In this document: positions 56,949-64,000 of the stretch, in pieces
Layout of the letters: every line of letters starts with the position of its first letter
Numbering within the stretch: position 1 is the first letter of the stretch
From: Sphingomonas endolithica
GTDB lineage: Bacteria; Pseudomonadota; Alphaproteobacteria; Sphingomonadales; Sphingomonadaceae
Direction of reading: 5' to 3'
Length of the DNA: 64,000 nt
NCBI RefSeq assembly: GCF_025231525.1
Contig: NZ_CP103057.1
Location: 806,001-870,000 of the forward strand
Notes under the pieces: generated by a model
What the model saw: only the letters and a program-made list of their open reading frames with translations
Database searches by the model: none
What the model was told of the DNA's origin: nothing
Program-made: the position numbers and the translations under genes

Positions 56949-58364
56949 TTACAGGCGCGGTCGCCGGTGCGACCAGGGCAGTTCGCGTTCGAGCTGCCCG
57001 GCTAGTCGAAACAATGTCGCCTCGTCGGCGTAGCGGCCGGTGAACATCATGCCGATCGGCAGCCCCGAGGTTGACATGGCAAGCGGCAACGACATCGATG
57101 GCTGACCGGTGAAGTTGAACAAGGCGGGATAAGGAAACAGCGCCGCTTGTCGCTGCGAAACCTGGGCGGGGTCGGTCGAGGTACCGGTGATATAGCCGAT
57201 CGTGGGCGGTGGCGCGGTCATTACGGGCGACAGGAAGACGTCGAACGATTCGAATTGCGCCACCACCGCACGGGCCAGCATGCGCACCTCCTGCAGTGCG
57301 AGCAAGGCTGCCTCGCCGGTGATACGGCGCGACTGCATCAGCACGGCGGCGGTCAACGGCTCGATCTCCCCCGATTGTGGCTCTCGGCCCGCGCGCTCTA
57401 TGGTGCGCGCCATGCCGGCCGCCAGGTTGGCGCCCGACACGGCGACACGCGCCTGATAGATCGCGGTGACGTCGCCAAGCGAACGGGGGATCAGTTCATG
57501 CCCCAACGCTGCCAGATCCAGCACCACCCGTTCGAGCGCGGCTTGGACCTCAGGCTCTGGCGAGCCACCACCGGGGGTGTCGGCCGACCAAGCGATGCGC
57601 AATCGCCCCGGCGCCCGCGTCACCTCGTCGAGATAGGGGCCAGCCTTGGCGGGCACGGCATAAGGCGAGCCCGGTTCCGGCCGCCCCGTCACGTCGAGCA
57701 TCGCGGCGCTGTCGCGAATCGTGCGCGTCACGACATGATCGACGCAGAAGCCCGTTGCATAATCGAACCCGTCGGGCAGATTGGGGTTGCGATCGCGCGT
57801 CGGCTTGAGCCCGACCAGACCACAACATGCCGCAGGGATACGGATCGAGCCCAGACCATCGCTGGCATGAGCAAGCGGCACATAGCCCGCCGCCACCGCT
57901 GCCGCCGACCCGCCCGACGATCCGCCCGCCGCATGGTCTGTGTGCCAGGGATTGCGCACCGCGCCGTGCAATGCGGTCTCGACATTACCGACGATGCCGA
58001 ACTCCGAACTGGCGCCCCGGCCGATCGGGATCACCCCGCTGTCGCGGTAGCGCCGCATCAGCCCGCTATCGGCCTGATCAACCACGTTCGCGCAGAAGCG
58101 GCTGCCGGAAGTATTTGGCCAGCCTGCCACGCCAATGCCGAAGTCCTTGACCAGGAAGGGGACGCCGGCAAACACCCCCTCCCCGATCGGCTCGCGCGCC
58201 GCGGCCCGCGCCTCGTCAAATGCGCGGTAAACGATAGCGTTGATCGTGGGGTCGAGCCGCTCGATCCCTGCAATCGCCGCCTCGACAAGTTCAGCCGGCG
58301 ACACAGCACCGCTGCGCACCAGCGCGGCGAGCGCCAGGCCGTCATGCTCGGCATAATCATCCAT
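56949..58364 (-). CDS. Amidase-signature family hydrolase
   Basis: A 471-residue enzyme with the Ser-cisSer-Lys triad. Lys lies in [15 protein letters not shown], and the Gly/Ser signature is [19 protein letters not shown] followed by the nucleophile Ser in [13 protein letters not shown]. The sequence is closest to general amidases of the 6-aminohexanoate/aryl-acylamidase type. It hydrolyses an amide, but the substrate is unknown. CAGGAGCGG upstream supports the start. It lies between the two PhoD/TonB-receptor modules. Confidence 0.93.
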   Translation of the reverse strand: MDDYAEHDGLALAALVRSGAVSPAELVEAAIAGIERLDPTINAIVYRAFDEARAAAREPIGEGVFAGVPFLVKDFGIGVAGWPNTSGSRFCANVVDQADSGLMRRYRDSGVIPIGRGASSEFGIVGNVETALHGAVRNPWHTDHAAGGSSGGSAAAVAAGYVPLAHASDGLGSIRIPAACCGLVGLKPTRDRNPNLPDGFDYATGFCVDHVVTRTIRDSAAMLDVTGRPEPGSPYAVPAKAGPYLDEVTRAPGRLRIAWSADTPGGGSPEPEVQAALERVVLDLAALGHELIPRSLGDVTAIYQARVAVSGANLAAGMARTIERAGREPQSGEIEPLTAAVLMQSRRITGEAALLALQEVRMLARAVVAQFESFDVFLSPVMTAPPPTIGYITGTSTDPAQVSQRQAALFPYPALFNFTGQPSMSLPLAMSTSGLPIGMMFTGRYADEATLFRLAGQLERELPWSHRRPRL

Positions 58365-58464
58365 GGTCCGCTCCTGTTGTCGTCCTCCTTGTGCCGCGTC
58401 GCCAGCCGCCGCGCCACTCCCGGACGTTCCTCGGGAATGGCGCTGCGATTGTCTCAGCCGACCA

Positions 58465-61260
58465 TCAGAACCGCACGCTCACACCGAAATCGCCGTTGAA
58501 CGAATAGATCTGGCGCGCATAGGTCTGGTCCCTGGTCGTCTGATAGTAGCTAAGCGGTGCATTGGTGATGTTAGACAGCGCGCCGAACAGCTCGATGCCC
58601 TTAGTCACCTTGTAGCTCATCCGCGCATCGAGCGACGTGCGCCCGGCCTCGTAGATATCGGCGGCGGTCTTTTGCGTGGCATTGCCGACATTGGCGATGA
58701 ATGCGGTGCGGTACGCCACGGCGACGCGCGCCTCGAACGGACCCTTTTCGTAGAACAAGGCGGCGTTGGCGATCCAGTTCGATTGCCCGAAGAACGGAAT
58801 GTCCTCGGATTCACGCCCCGGCACCTTCACGTTCGACGTGACATAGGTCGCGTTGGCCGAGATGCCGAAGCCATCGAGCGGCGCCGGCAGGAAGGTCAGC
58901 CGGCGCTGCGCGTTCGCCTCGATGCCGTAGAGTTTCCCCGAATCCGCATTCTGCGGCTGCGACAGCGACAGCAAAGGAACGCCGGCAAAGCTGGTGTTCA
59001 GGATCGTCTGCGTGAAGACCGGGTTCTTTAGGTGCTTGTAGAAGGCGCCGACCGAGAAGATGCTCTCGGCGTCGGGATAATATTCCGCCGATACGTCGAG
59101 CCCCATCGACGTGTAGGGCTTCAGATCGGGGTTCCCCGCAGTGCCGGCCCCGGCTTCCTCGGTGAAGCTAGGCACAGAGGCATCGTAGTTGGGCCGCCCG
59201 ATCGTGTTGGTCCAGGCGGCCCGCAGCGTAAAATCACGACGCGGACGATAATTGAGGTGCACGCTGGGCAGGACGTGCGTGTACTTGTTGTCGAACGACA
59301 GCGGCGTGATGCCGGTCGTCGTGCGCAGCTGGAACGCATCGTAGCGCCCTTCGGTGCGCTCGACGCGCACGCCGCCAATCGCGTTCAGATCGCCAAACGT
59401 CAGACTGGCCATCGCGTAGCCGGCATAGATCTTTTCGTGGATATGATAATCGAGCGACTTGTCGTTGATCGCGGTCTGGCCGGCGTTGAGTGCGATCAGG
59501 TTGGGATGCGCGGCGTAATAATCGAGCACACCCTGATAGTTGATCGCCGGTCCGAAGGCGTAATCGCCATTGTAGAAATCGTCCGGTGTCGGCAAGGCCT
59601 GGCCAATGCTGCCGGGCGACGATGGTGCTGTCGGGACGGCGTCGCGCTGGGTTTGCGAGTTGTCGCGATCCTTGACGCGATCGATGAACTTGCCACCGAT
59701 CTTGATGAAGCTCGCCTCGTTGTCACCGAAATTGTATTTCAGGTCGGCGCGCACGGTGTTCAGATCCTCGTCGATCTGCTCGCGGCGCTCCCGGATGCGC
59801 CGCAGCGGGAAGGCATTGGGATCCGACAGGCGCGGGTCGATGGCGGAGAAGAGTGGACGATCCGAACTGAGGTCCAACGTCGCCGTCTGATTGGCGGCGG
59901 AGCGGAACTCGAGATCGTCGCGGATCGGCGTATGCTCCTGCGCATGGGCATAGGTATAATTCAGGTCGAGTTCGAACTGTCCGAACTTCAGCTCCGCGCC
60001 GGGCGAGACATTGTACAGCTTCTGCGTCTGATCGTTCTGGCGGAACTGGCGTGTGGCGCGGCCATTGGGGAAGCGGATCGAGGTGCGGTTCAGTACCGTC
60101 GGTGCCGGCGCGCTGTTGACCAGCGCGAAATTGAACTGGTCGCGCTCCTCGTGGTCGGTGAACTCGTCATAGATGGTGCGCACATAGACGCGCGTCTGGT
60201 CACTGGGACGCCAATCGAGATTGACGATGCCGCCGATCCGCTCGCGCATGATGCGGTAATCGTACAGCGTGTAGTTGGTCGGCGCGGTGACCCTCGTGCC
60301 GTTGGTCGTAAAGGCTGTCCAATTGGTCGGCTCGGCCGAATCGCTGTCGATGAAGCGCTTGGAATAGCTGCCCGCCACGACGATCCCGAACTGTTCGTCC
60401 GGTCCGAATTTCTGGCCATGCGTCGCGCTGCCACCAAAGCCGGTCTTGCCCGATTTGTCGTTATACGATCCGCGTACGCTGGCGAAGGTGAAGGGGGGCG
60501 TCTGGTCGAACGCCGTGGGCGTGACGATGTTGATGCTGCCGCCGATCGCATTGGCGTCATAGTCCGGCGTTACGGCCTTCACGACTTCGATCGAAGCAAC
60601 CAGATCGGACGGGATCGTGTCGAGCGCAACGCGGCGCCCCTCGGCTTCGGGAATACCGACGAGATTGCCGTCGACCATGACCTGGTTGAGATTGGGATCG
60701 ATGCCGCGCACCACGACATAGCGCGGCTCGCCCTGATCGATCTCGACCGACACGCCGGGCAGGCGTTGCAGCGCTTCCGCCGTATTGTAATCGGGCAGCT
60801 TGCCGATGCCGTCGGAGGATACGACGTCCGAGATGGTGGCCAGCGCGCGCTTGCGTTCGATCGACAGCACGCGCGAGGCACGCGATCCTGTAACGACGAT
60901 ATCACCGGCACCCTCGGCATCGGCCAGCGTCAACACGCCGTTCGCGGCAATCGCCTGATCGTCCGATGCGACGATATCGATGGTGAACGGCGCGTAGCCG
61001 GGCTCGTCGATGCGCAGCGTATGCGTGCCTGCAGTGACGCCGGTGAGAACGTAACGGCCGTCCTGATCGGTCGTCGCCTGGATCGAGCTCTGGTCGATCG
61101 TCACGCGCGCGCCCTGCACCGGGCGCTGCAGCGACGCACTGGTCACCACGCCGGTCACGTCGCTGGCCGCAGCAAGCGCCGGAATACCCACGCCAGCAAG
61201 CGCCAGCAGCTTGATCGCGCGCACCCCGGTGCGCCCGAGAACGGGAGAAATGAAACGCAT
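58465..61260 (-). CDS. TonB-dependent outer membrane receptor with N-terminal carboxypeptidase-regulatory-like domain
   Basis: A 931-residue receptor. A signal peptide (AIKLLALAGVGIPALAAA) is followed by a carboxypeptidase-regulatory-like domain (RVTIDQSSIQATTDQDGRYV), a TonB-box-like DIVVTG, a plug (RYVVVRGIDPNLNQVMVDGN) and a barrel ending in NGDFGVSVRF. ATG 61260 has AAGGGG upstream. It is divergent from the second PhoD gene across a 180-bp region, which suggests uptake of a product of that phosphatase. A 758-codon frame on the other strand is a shadow. Confidence 0.93.
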   Translation of the reverse strand: MRFISPVLGRTGVRAIKLLALAGVGIPALAAASDVTGVVTSASLQRPVQGARVTIDQSSIQATTDQDGRYVLTGVTAGTHTLRIDEPGYAPFTIDIVASDDQAIAANGVLTLADAEGAGDIVVTGSRASRVLSIERKRALATISDVVSSDGIGKLPDYNTAEALQRLPGVSVEIDQGEPRYVVVRGIDPNLNQVMVDGNLVGIPEAEGRRVALDTIPSDLVASIEVVKAVTPDYDANAIGGSINIVTPTAFDQTPPFTFASVRGSYNDKSGKTGFGGSATHGQKFGPDEQFGIVVAGSYSKRFIDSDSAEPTNWTAFTTNGTRVTAPTNYTLYDYRIMRERIGGIVNLDWRPSDQTRVYVRTIYDEFTDHEERDQFNFALVNSAPAPTVLNRTSIRFPNGRATRQFRQNDQTQKLYNVSPGAELKFGQFELDLNYTYAHAQEHTPIRDDLEFRSAANQTATLDLSSDRPLFSAIDPRLSDPNAFPLRRIRERREQIDEDLNTVRADLKYNFGDNEASFIKIGGKFIDRVKDRDNSQTQRDAVPTAPSSPGSIGQALPTPDDFYNGDYAFGPAINYQGVLDYYAAHPNLIALNAGQTAINDKSLDYHIHEKIYAGYAMASLTFGDLNAIGGVRVERTEGRYDAFQLRTTTGITPLSFDNKYTHVLPSVHLNYRPRRDFTLRAAWTNTIGRPNYDASVPSFTEEAGAGTAGNPDLKPYTSMGLDVSAEYYPDAESIFSVGAFYKHLKNPVFTQTILNTSFAGVPLLSLSQPQNADSGKLYGIEANAQRRLTFLPAPLDGFGISANATYVTSNVKVPGRESEDIPFFGQSNWIANAALFYEKGPFEARVAVAYRTAFIANVGNATQKTAADIYEAGRTSLDARMSYKVTKGIELFGALSNITNAPLSYYQTTRDQTYARQIYSFNGDFGVSVRF

Positions 61261-61350
61261 CGACAGACCCCTTGGCAGGCTGGATGCCTGCGTCGAACGG
61301 TCCGTTAAACGATAGCCATTACTCTCGTATGCGACTTGTAAGGTATTTAT

Positions 61351-61379
61351 CTGACAACGATACTGCACTTTTGTGACAT
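61351..61379 (-). promoter_or_regulatory. Possible PhoB half-sites between TonB receptor and PhoD genes
   Basis: On the minus strand ATGTCAC (61379-61373) and TTGTCAG (61357-61351) match the PhoB half-site CTGTCAT at 5 of 7 positions each. They are exactly 22 bp apart, two repeats of the usual 11-bp period, but the middle unit is poorly matched. It is a weak but suggestive sign of phosphate control of the divergent genes. Confidence 0.3.
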
Positions 61380-61440
61380 GGTAATAATACTTAAAACTAT
61401 CATAATTGGCTGGTAGCGCCAGGCGAATCCTGGAGTTATC

Positions 61441-63075
61441 ATGTCTTTCATCCTGAACCGTCGATCGATCCTGCAAGCGGCCACGCTGCTGCCTGGCCTG
61501 GCGCTGCTACCATCCAGTCTTTCTGCCGCCGGCCCGGCCGCCGGCTTCACCCACTCGGTCGCGAGTGGCGACCCGAAGGTGGACAGCGTCGTGCTGTGGA
61601 CGCGCTTCGTGCCAACGGATGGCGGCACTACGGCGCTCAAGGTCGAGATTGCCGCTGATAGGCGCTTTATCCATATAGTATCGCGCGGATCGGCCTCTTC
61701 CAGCGCGATGACCGATTTCTGCGTGCACGCCTATCCGACTGGCCTCGAACCGGGCCGCTGGTATTACTATCGCTTCGTGGCGCCAAATGGCGAGACATCA
61801 CCGGTCGGACGTACGCGGACATTGCCCGCCGGCAAGCCCGGCAAGTTCCGCATCGGCGTTTTTTCCTGCGCCAATGCCACGTCGGGCTGGTTCAACGCCT
61901 ATGCCCATGCCGCAGCGCGCGATGATCTCGATCTGATCGTGCATCTTGGCGACTATATCTACGAGTCACCGGTCGATCGTTCCGATGCCCTGGCCGCCTT
62001 GGCAAAGGCGCGTGACGTTCAGCCGCGGGGCGAAGCGGTGTCGCTGGCAGACTACCGGCTGCGTTATGCCAGCTATCGCGCCGATCCCGGCCTGCAGGAA
62101 CTGCATCGCAATTTTCCCATGATCGCGATGTGGGACGATCACGAGACGGCGAACAACAGCTGGGAAGGTGGCGCGAAGAATCATGGGGCCCAAGACGGCC
62201 CCTGGGATGTCCGCAAGGCGGCCGGCGTGCGCGCGTTCCGTGAATGGCTGCCGATGCGCAACTCGGATTACGACCGCTACCAGATCGGCGATCTCGCCAC
62301 GCTGTTCCGGCTCGAAACCCGTCTGCTGGCCCGGTCGAAGCAACTGGAGATCGGTGCGGCCCTGTTCGGCGCCGGCGATCCGCGCGAGGCGATAGCCCGG
62401 TTCCGCGATGGCCCGCTGGCCGATCCGGCACGGACGATGATGGGGTCGACGCAGGAACGCTGGCTGGCAGACGGCCTAGCGGACTCCGCTGGCGGCGGCA
62501 CGCGCTGGCAGGTGCTCGCACAGCAAGTGATCGTGGCACCGACAAGACTGCCGAAGGTGTCTCCTGCCTGGTTTGCCCCCGGTGCCACGCCCAGCGGGCG
62601 CGACCAGGCCGAATTGGGCGCCGCCGCAGAGCTGGCCGATGCCGGCATACCGATGGGCCTGGACCGCTGGGACGGCTACCCCGCCGCCCGCACGCGGCTA
62701 CTCGCCGGTGCCGCCAAGGCACGGGCAAACCTTGTCGTACTGAGCGGCGACAGCCACAATGCCTGGGCCTATGAACTGGCTCATGAAGGCCGGCCCGTCG
62801 GTGTCGAATTTGCCGGCCACAGCGTGTCGTCGCTGGGCGTCGAAAAGCGCTTCGCCGGCGACGCCCTGACCATCGCGCAGGACTTCGTCGCCGCCAATCC
62901 CGGCCTCAAATGGTGCGAAACCAGCCGCCGCGGTTACATGGTGACCATTCTGACGCGCGACGCGGTAAGCAATGACTGGGTGTTCCTGCCCTCGCTTGAT
63001 ATTCAATCCACCGCCGTGCTCGACACGACGCGTCTGGTGTCGGAGCGGTCTTCCTACAGGTTGTCGCGCGCCTAG
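61441..63075 (+). CDS. phoD: PhoD-family alkaline phosphatase, second copy
   Basis: A 544-residue PhoD-type phosphatase. The Tat signal (NRRSILQAATLLPGLALLPS) is followed by the PhoD N-terminal beta domain and the active-site segments FSCANATSGWFNAYAHAAA, LGDYIYESP, WDDHETANNSWEGG and LSGDSHNAWAYEL. It is longer and divergent in sequence from the copy at 51138, so substrate preference may differ. GGAG lies upstream of ATG 61441. It pairs with the divergent TonB receptor at 58465. Confidence 0.92.
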   Translation: MSFILNRRSILQAATLLPGLALLPSSLSAAGPAAGFTHSVASGDPKVDSVVLWTRFVPTDGGTTALKVEIAADRRFIHIVSRGSASSSAMTDFCVHAYPTGLEPGRWYYYRFVAPNGETSPVGRTRTLPAGKPGKFRIGVFSCANATSGWFNAYAHAAARDDLDLIVHLGDYIYESPVDRSDALAALAKARDVQPRGEAVSLADYRLRYASYRADPGLQELHRNFPMIAMWDDHETANNSWEGGAKNHGAQDGPWDVRKAAGVRAFREWLPMRNSDYDRYQIGDLATLFRLETRLLARSKQLEIGAALFGAGDPREAIARFRDGPLADPARTMMGSTQERWLADGLADSAGGGTRWQVLAQQVIVAPTRLPKVSPAWFAPGATPSGRDQAELGAAAELADAGIPMGLDRWDGYPAARTRLLAGAAKARANLVVLSGDSHNAWAYELAHEGRPVGVEFAGHSVSSLGVEKRFAGDALTIAQDFVAANPGLKWCETSRRGYMVTILTRDAVSNDWVFLPSLDIQSTAVLDTTRLVSERSSYRLSRA

Positions 63076-63382
63076 GTCGAGAATCACCGCTAAGCGCTGC
63101 AATTGACCGGCACTTGCGGCAATGAGCCAAATACAGTCGCTCAGCGCCCGCCTCGCGCTTCCTGACTTCGGATGCTCATTCATGAAGTTGTTAACCAACG
63201 CCGGTTGAAGCGTATCATCTGAAACGATGGGTTTGGCAATTGGGGCGCAGATATACACAAGCCTTGGTCGCCCCAAGCCGTTTGCGCGGCAGAGATGCCG
63301 AGCAGATTTCGCACCGCTACGCGACAAGGGCGTGCTGATCCCGGGCGCGGCAGCTCAGTCTCGCCTTGCTGAGGTCGCTCGT
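63076..63382. other. Intergenic region after the second PhoD gene
   Basis: This 307-bp stretch has no convincing gene, RNA or repeat. It separates the PhoD gene from a truncated gene fragment at 63383 and probably contains the PhoD transcript end, though I see no clear hairpin with a T-run. Confidence 0.4.
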
Positions 63383-63583
63383 TCAAGCAGTGAGCGTTTG
63401 CCTTCGGATCGCATCAGCTACGGGTTGCAGTTCGGCGGGTGATCGAGGTGCGGCGACACTAAAGCCGATACCGCGATCGGCCCAACTTATGCGGTTGATG
63501 TCGCCTTCCACACTCGGCGTCATGCCCGCGGCCTTGTCGATCTCCATCGGTCGGCTAAGAACCGTGAGGCGGGTGTTCAAAGG
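63383..63583 (-). pseudogene. Anti-sigma-factor-like C-terminal fragment cut by an IS3 element
   Basis: On the minus strand about 66 codons read RLTVLSRPMEIDKAAGMTPS and INRISWADRGIGFSVAAPRS, ending in PAELQPVADAIRRQ. This looks like the C-terminal (periplasmic) end of a transmembrane anti-sigma factor of the ECF type, where a W-x-D-x-G-x-x-x strand and a final LxxxAxAIRRQ helix are typical. The N-terminal part is missing because the IS3 element begins at 63584. I infer insertional disruption; the family call is moderate. Confidence 0.5.
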
Positions 63584-63646
63584 TGATCTGCCCCCCGCTG
63601 AGTGGCCCAGAGACTATGATAGTCTGGACCACGAAAGGGACGACAG

Positions 63647-63925
63647 ATGCCATTCAAGAAGCACAAGCCGGAAGAGATCATCGGGAAGCTGCGTGAAGTT
63701 GAGATCGTTCTGTCGCAGGGGGCATCGACTGCCGAAGCGTGCCGGCGGATCTCTGTCAGCGAACAAACCTATTACCGCTGGCGCAAGGAATATGGCGGTC
63801 TGAAAACCGACCAGGCACGGCGTATGAAGGATCTGGAAAAGGAGAATCTTCGGCTCCGCCGGGCGATCTCGGACCTGACGTTGGATAAGCTGATCTTGCA
63901 GGAGGCGGCGCGGGGAAACTTCTAA
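63647..63925 (+). CDS. IS3-family transposase OrfA
   Basis: A 92-residue protein with the HTH of the IS3 OrfA type (KPEEIIGKLREVEIVLSQGA then STAEACRRISVSEQTYYRWR) and a leucine zipper (MKDLEKENLRLRRAISDLTL). It ends in DKLILQEAARGNF, the usual tail of the IS3 OrfA proteins that are extended by -1 frameshifting into OrfB. OrfA binds the terminal repeats; the OrfAB fusion is the transposase. Confidence 0.93.
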   Translation: MPFKKHKPEEIIGKLREVEIVLSQGASTAEACRRISVSEQTYYRWRKEYGGLKTDQARRMKDLEKENLRLRRAISDLTLDKLILQEAARGNF

Positions 63926-64000
63926 GCCCCGCGCGGCGACGGCGTTGTATCGATCATGTGCGACGAGAGCTTCCGGTATCCGAGCGACGGGTCTGCCGGG
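63913..64000 (+). CDS. IS3-family transposase OrfB, 5' part, cut by window edge
   Basis: The -1 frame relative to orfA opens as GKLLSPARRRRCIDHVRREL then PVSERRVCR, the conserved beginning of IS3 OrfB before the DDE integrase domain. It is expressed by a programmed -1 frameshift near the end of orfA (GGGGAAAC at 63912-63919 is a possible slip site). The DDE catalytic core is outside the window. Confidence 0.8.

Larger units (their letters stand above)
63584..64000 (+). mobile_element. IS3-family insertion sequence, left part
   Basis: The left end begins TGATCTGCCCCCCGCTGAGT at 63584, a TG-initial terminus as usual for IS3 elements. It contains orfA and the start of orfB in the -1 frame; the right end lies beyond the window. 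Confidence 0.8.

Noticed and set aside
59032..61308. 758-codon plus-strand open frame
   Set aside because: It is antisense to the TonB receptor, with repetitive Arg/Val/Gly composition and no domain.

Overview
The window is a stretch of high-GC alphaproteobacterial chromosome, most likely from Sphingomonas or a close relative. The evidence is the gene content and order (eno-ftsB, carA-carB, yqeY-dnaG-rpoD), two TonB-dependent receptors of the type common in sphingomonads, DUF4170 and YqjD/YqjE-like stress membrane proteins, EcfG-type promoter motifs (GGAAC-N16-CGTT) and palindromic repeats of the kind scattered through sphingomonad genomes. I see no rRNA, tRNA or CRISPR array.

Layout. 1-5.4 kb: the end of an HxlR regulator, a tandem pair of exported ferritin-like proteins, an MFS exporter, and an alpha/beta hydrolase behind a canonical EcfG-type promoter. 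5.4-9.4 kb: ftsB and eno on the minus strand, then a four-gene operon of small membrane/stress proteins with an EcfG-like promoter, then a DUF4170 gene. 9.6-20.8 kb: the housekeeping core, with a rhomboid-fold protein lacking catalytic residues, greA, a carA-rraB-carB operon, yqeY, a DUF559 nuclease gene, dnaG and rpoD. 20.8-25.9 kb: a lipoprotein, then a minus-strand phage or gene-transfer-agent remnant (SH3 protein, muramidase, terminase large and small subunits). 26-33.3 kb: a Phd/YefM-like/PAS fusion, a MoxR ATPase and CoxE-like VWA protein separated by a CHAP hydrolase, an aldo/keto reductase, a phosphoesterase and an FUSC-type membrane protein. 33.3-43.7 kb: a metabolic regulator/enzyme region with three LysR and one TetR regulators next to an exporter, NmrA-like and SDR enzymes, and an aldo/keto reductase-MFS operon, plus one hydrolase pseudogene. 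43.9-48.1 kb: a PaoABC-like molybdenum hydroxylase operon with a MarR regulator. 48.5-63.1 kb: a GPH-type sugar transporter convergent with a ROK regulator, then two PhoD phosphatase/TonB-receptor modules flanking an amidase and a TetR regulator. The window ends in an IS3-family element that has cut an anti-sigma-factor-like gene.

The most unusual feature is a palindromic repeat family (GC-rich palindrome plus a G-rich tail). It occurs as an inverted pair inside the carA coding frame, and again as an inverted pair that brackets the DUF559 nuclease gene between yqeY and dnaG. Both pairs are translated in frame and yield nearly the same peptide (PTPxPSRKREG). A different repeat pair sits in frame inside the terminase gene. 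This suggests a short element and a nuclease-carrying element of one family, organised like REP/RAYT systems but with a DUF559 enzyme. Mobility is an inference that needs comparison with related genomes.
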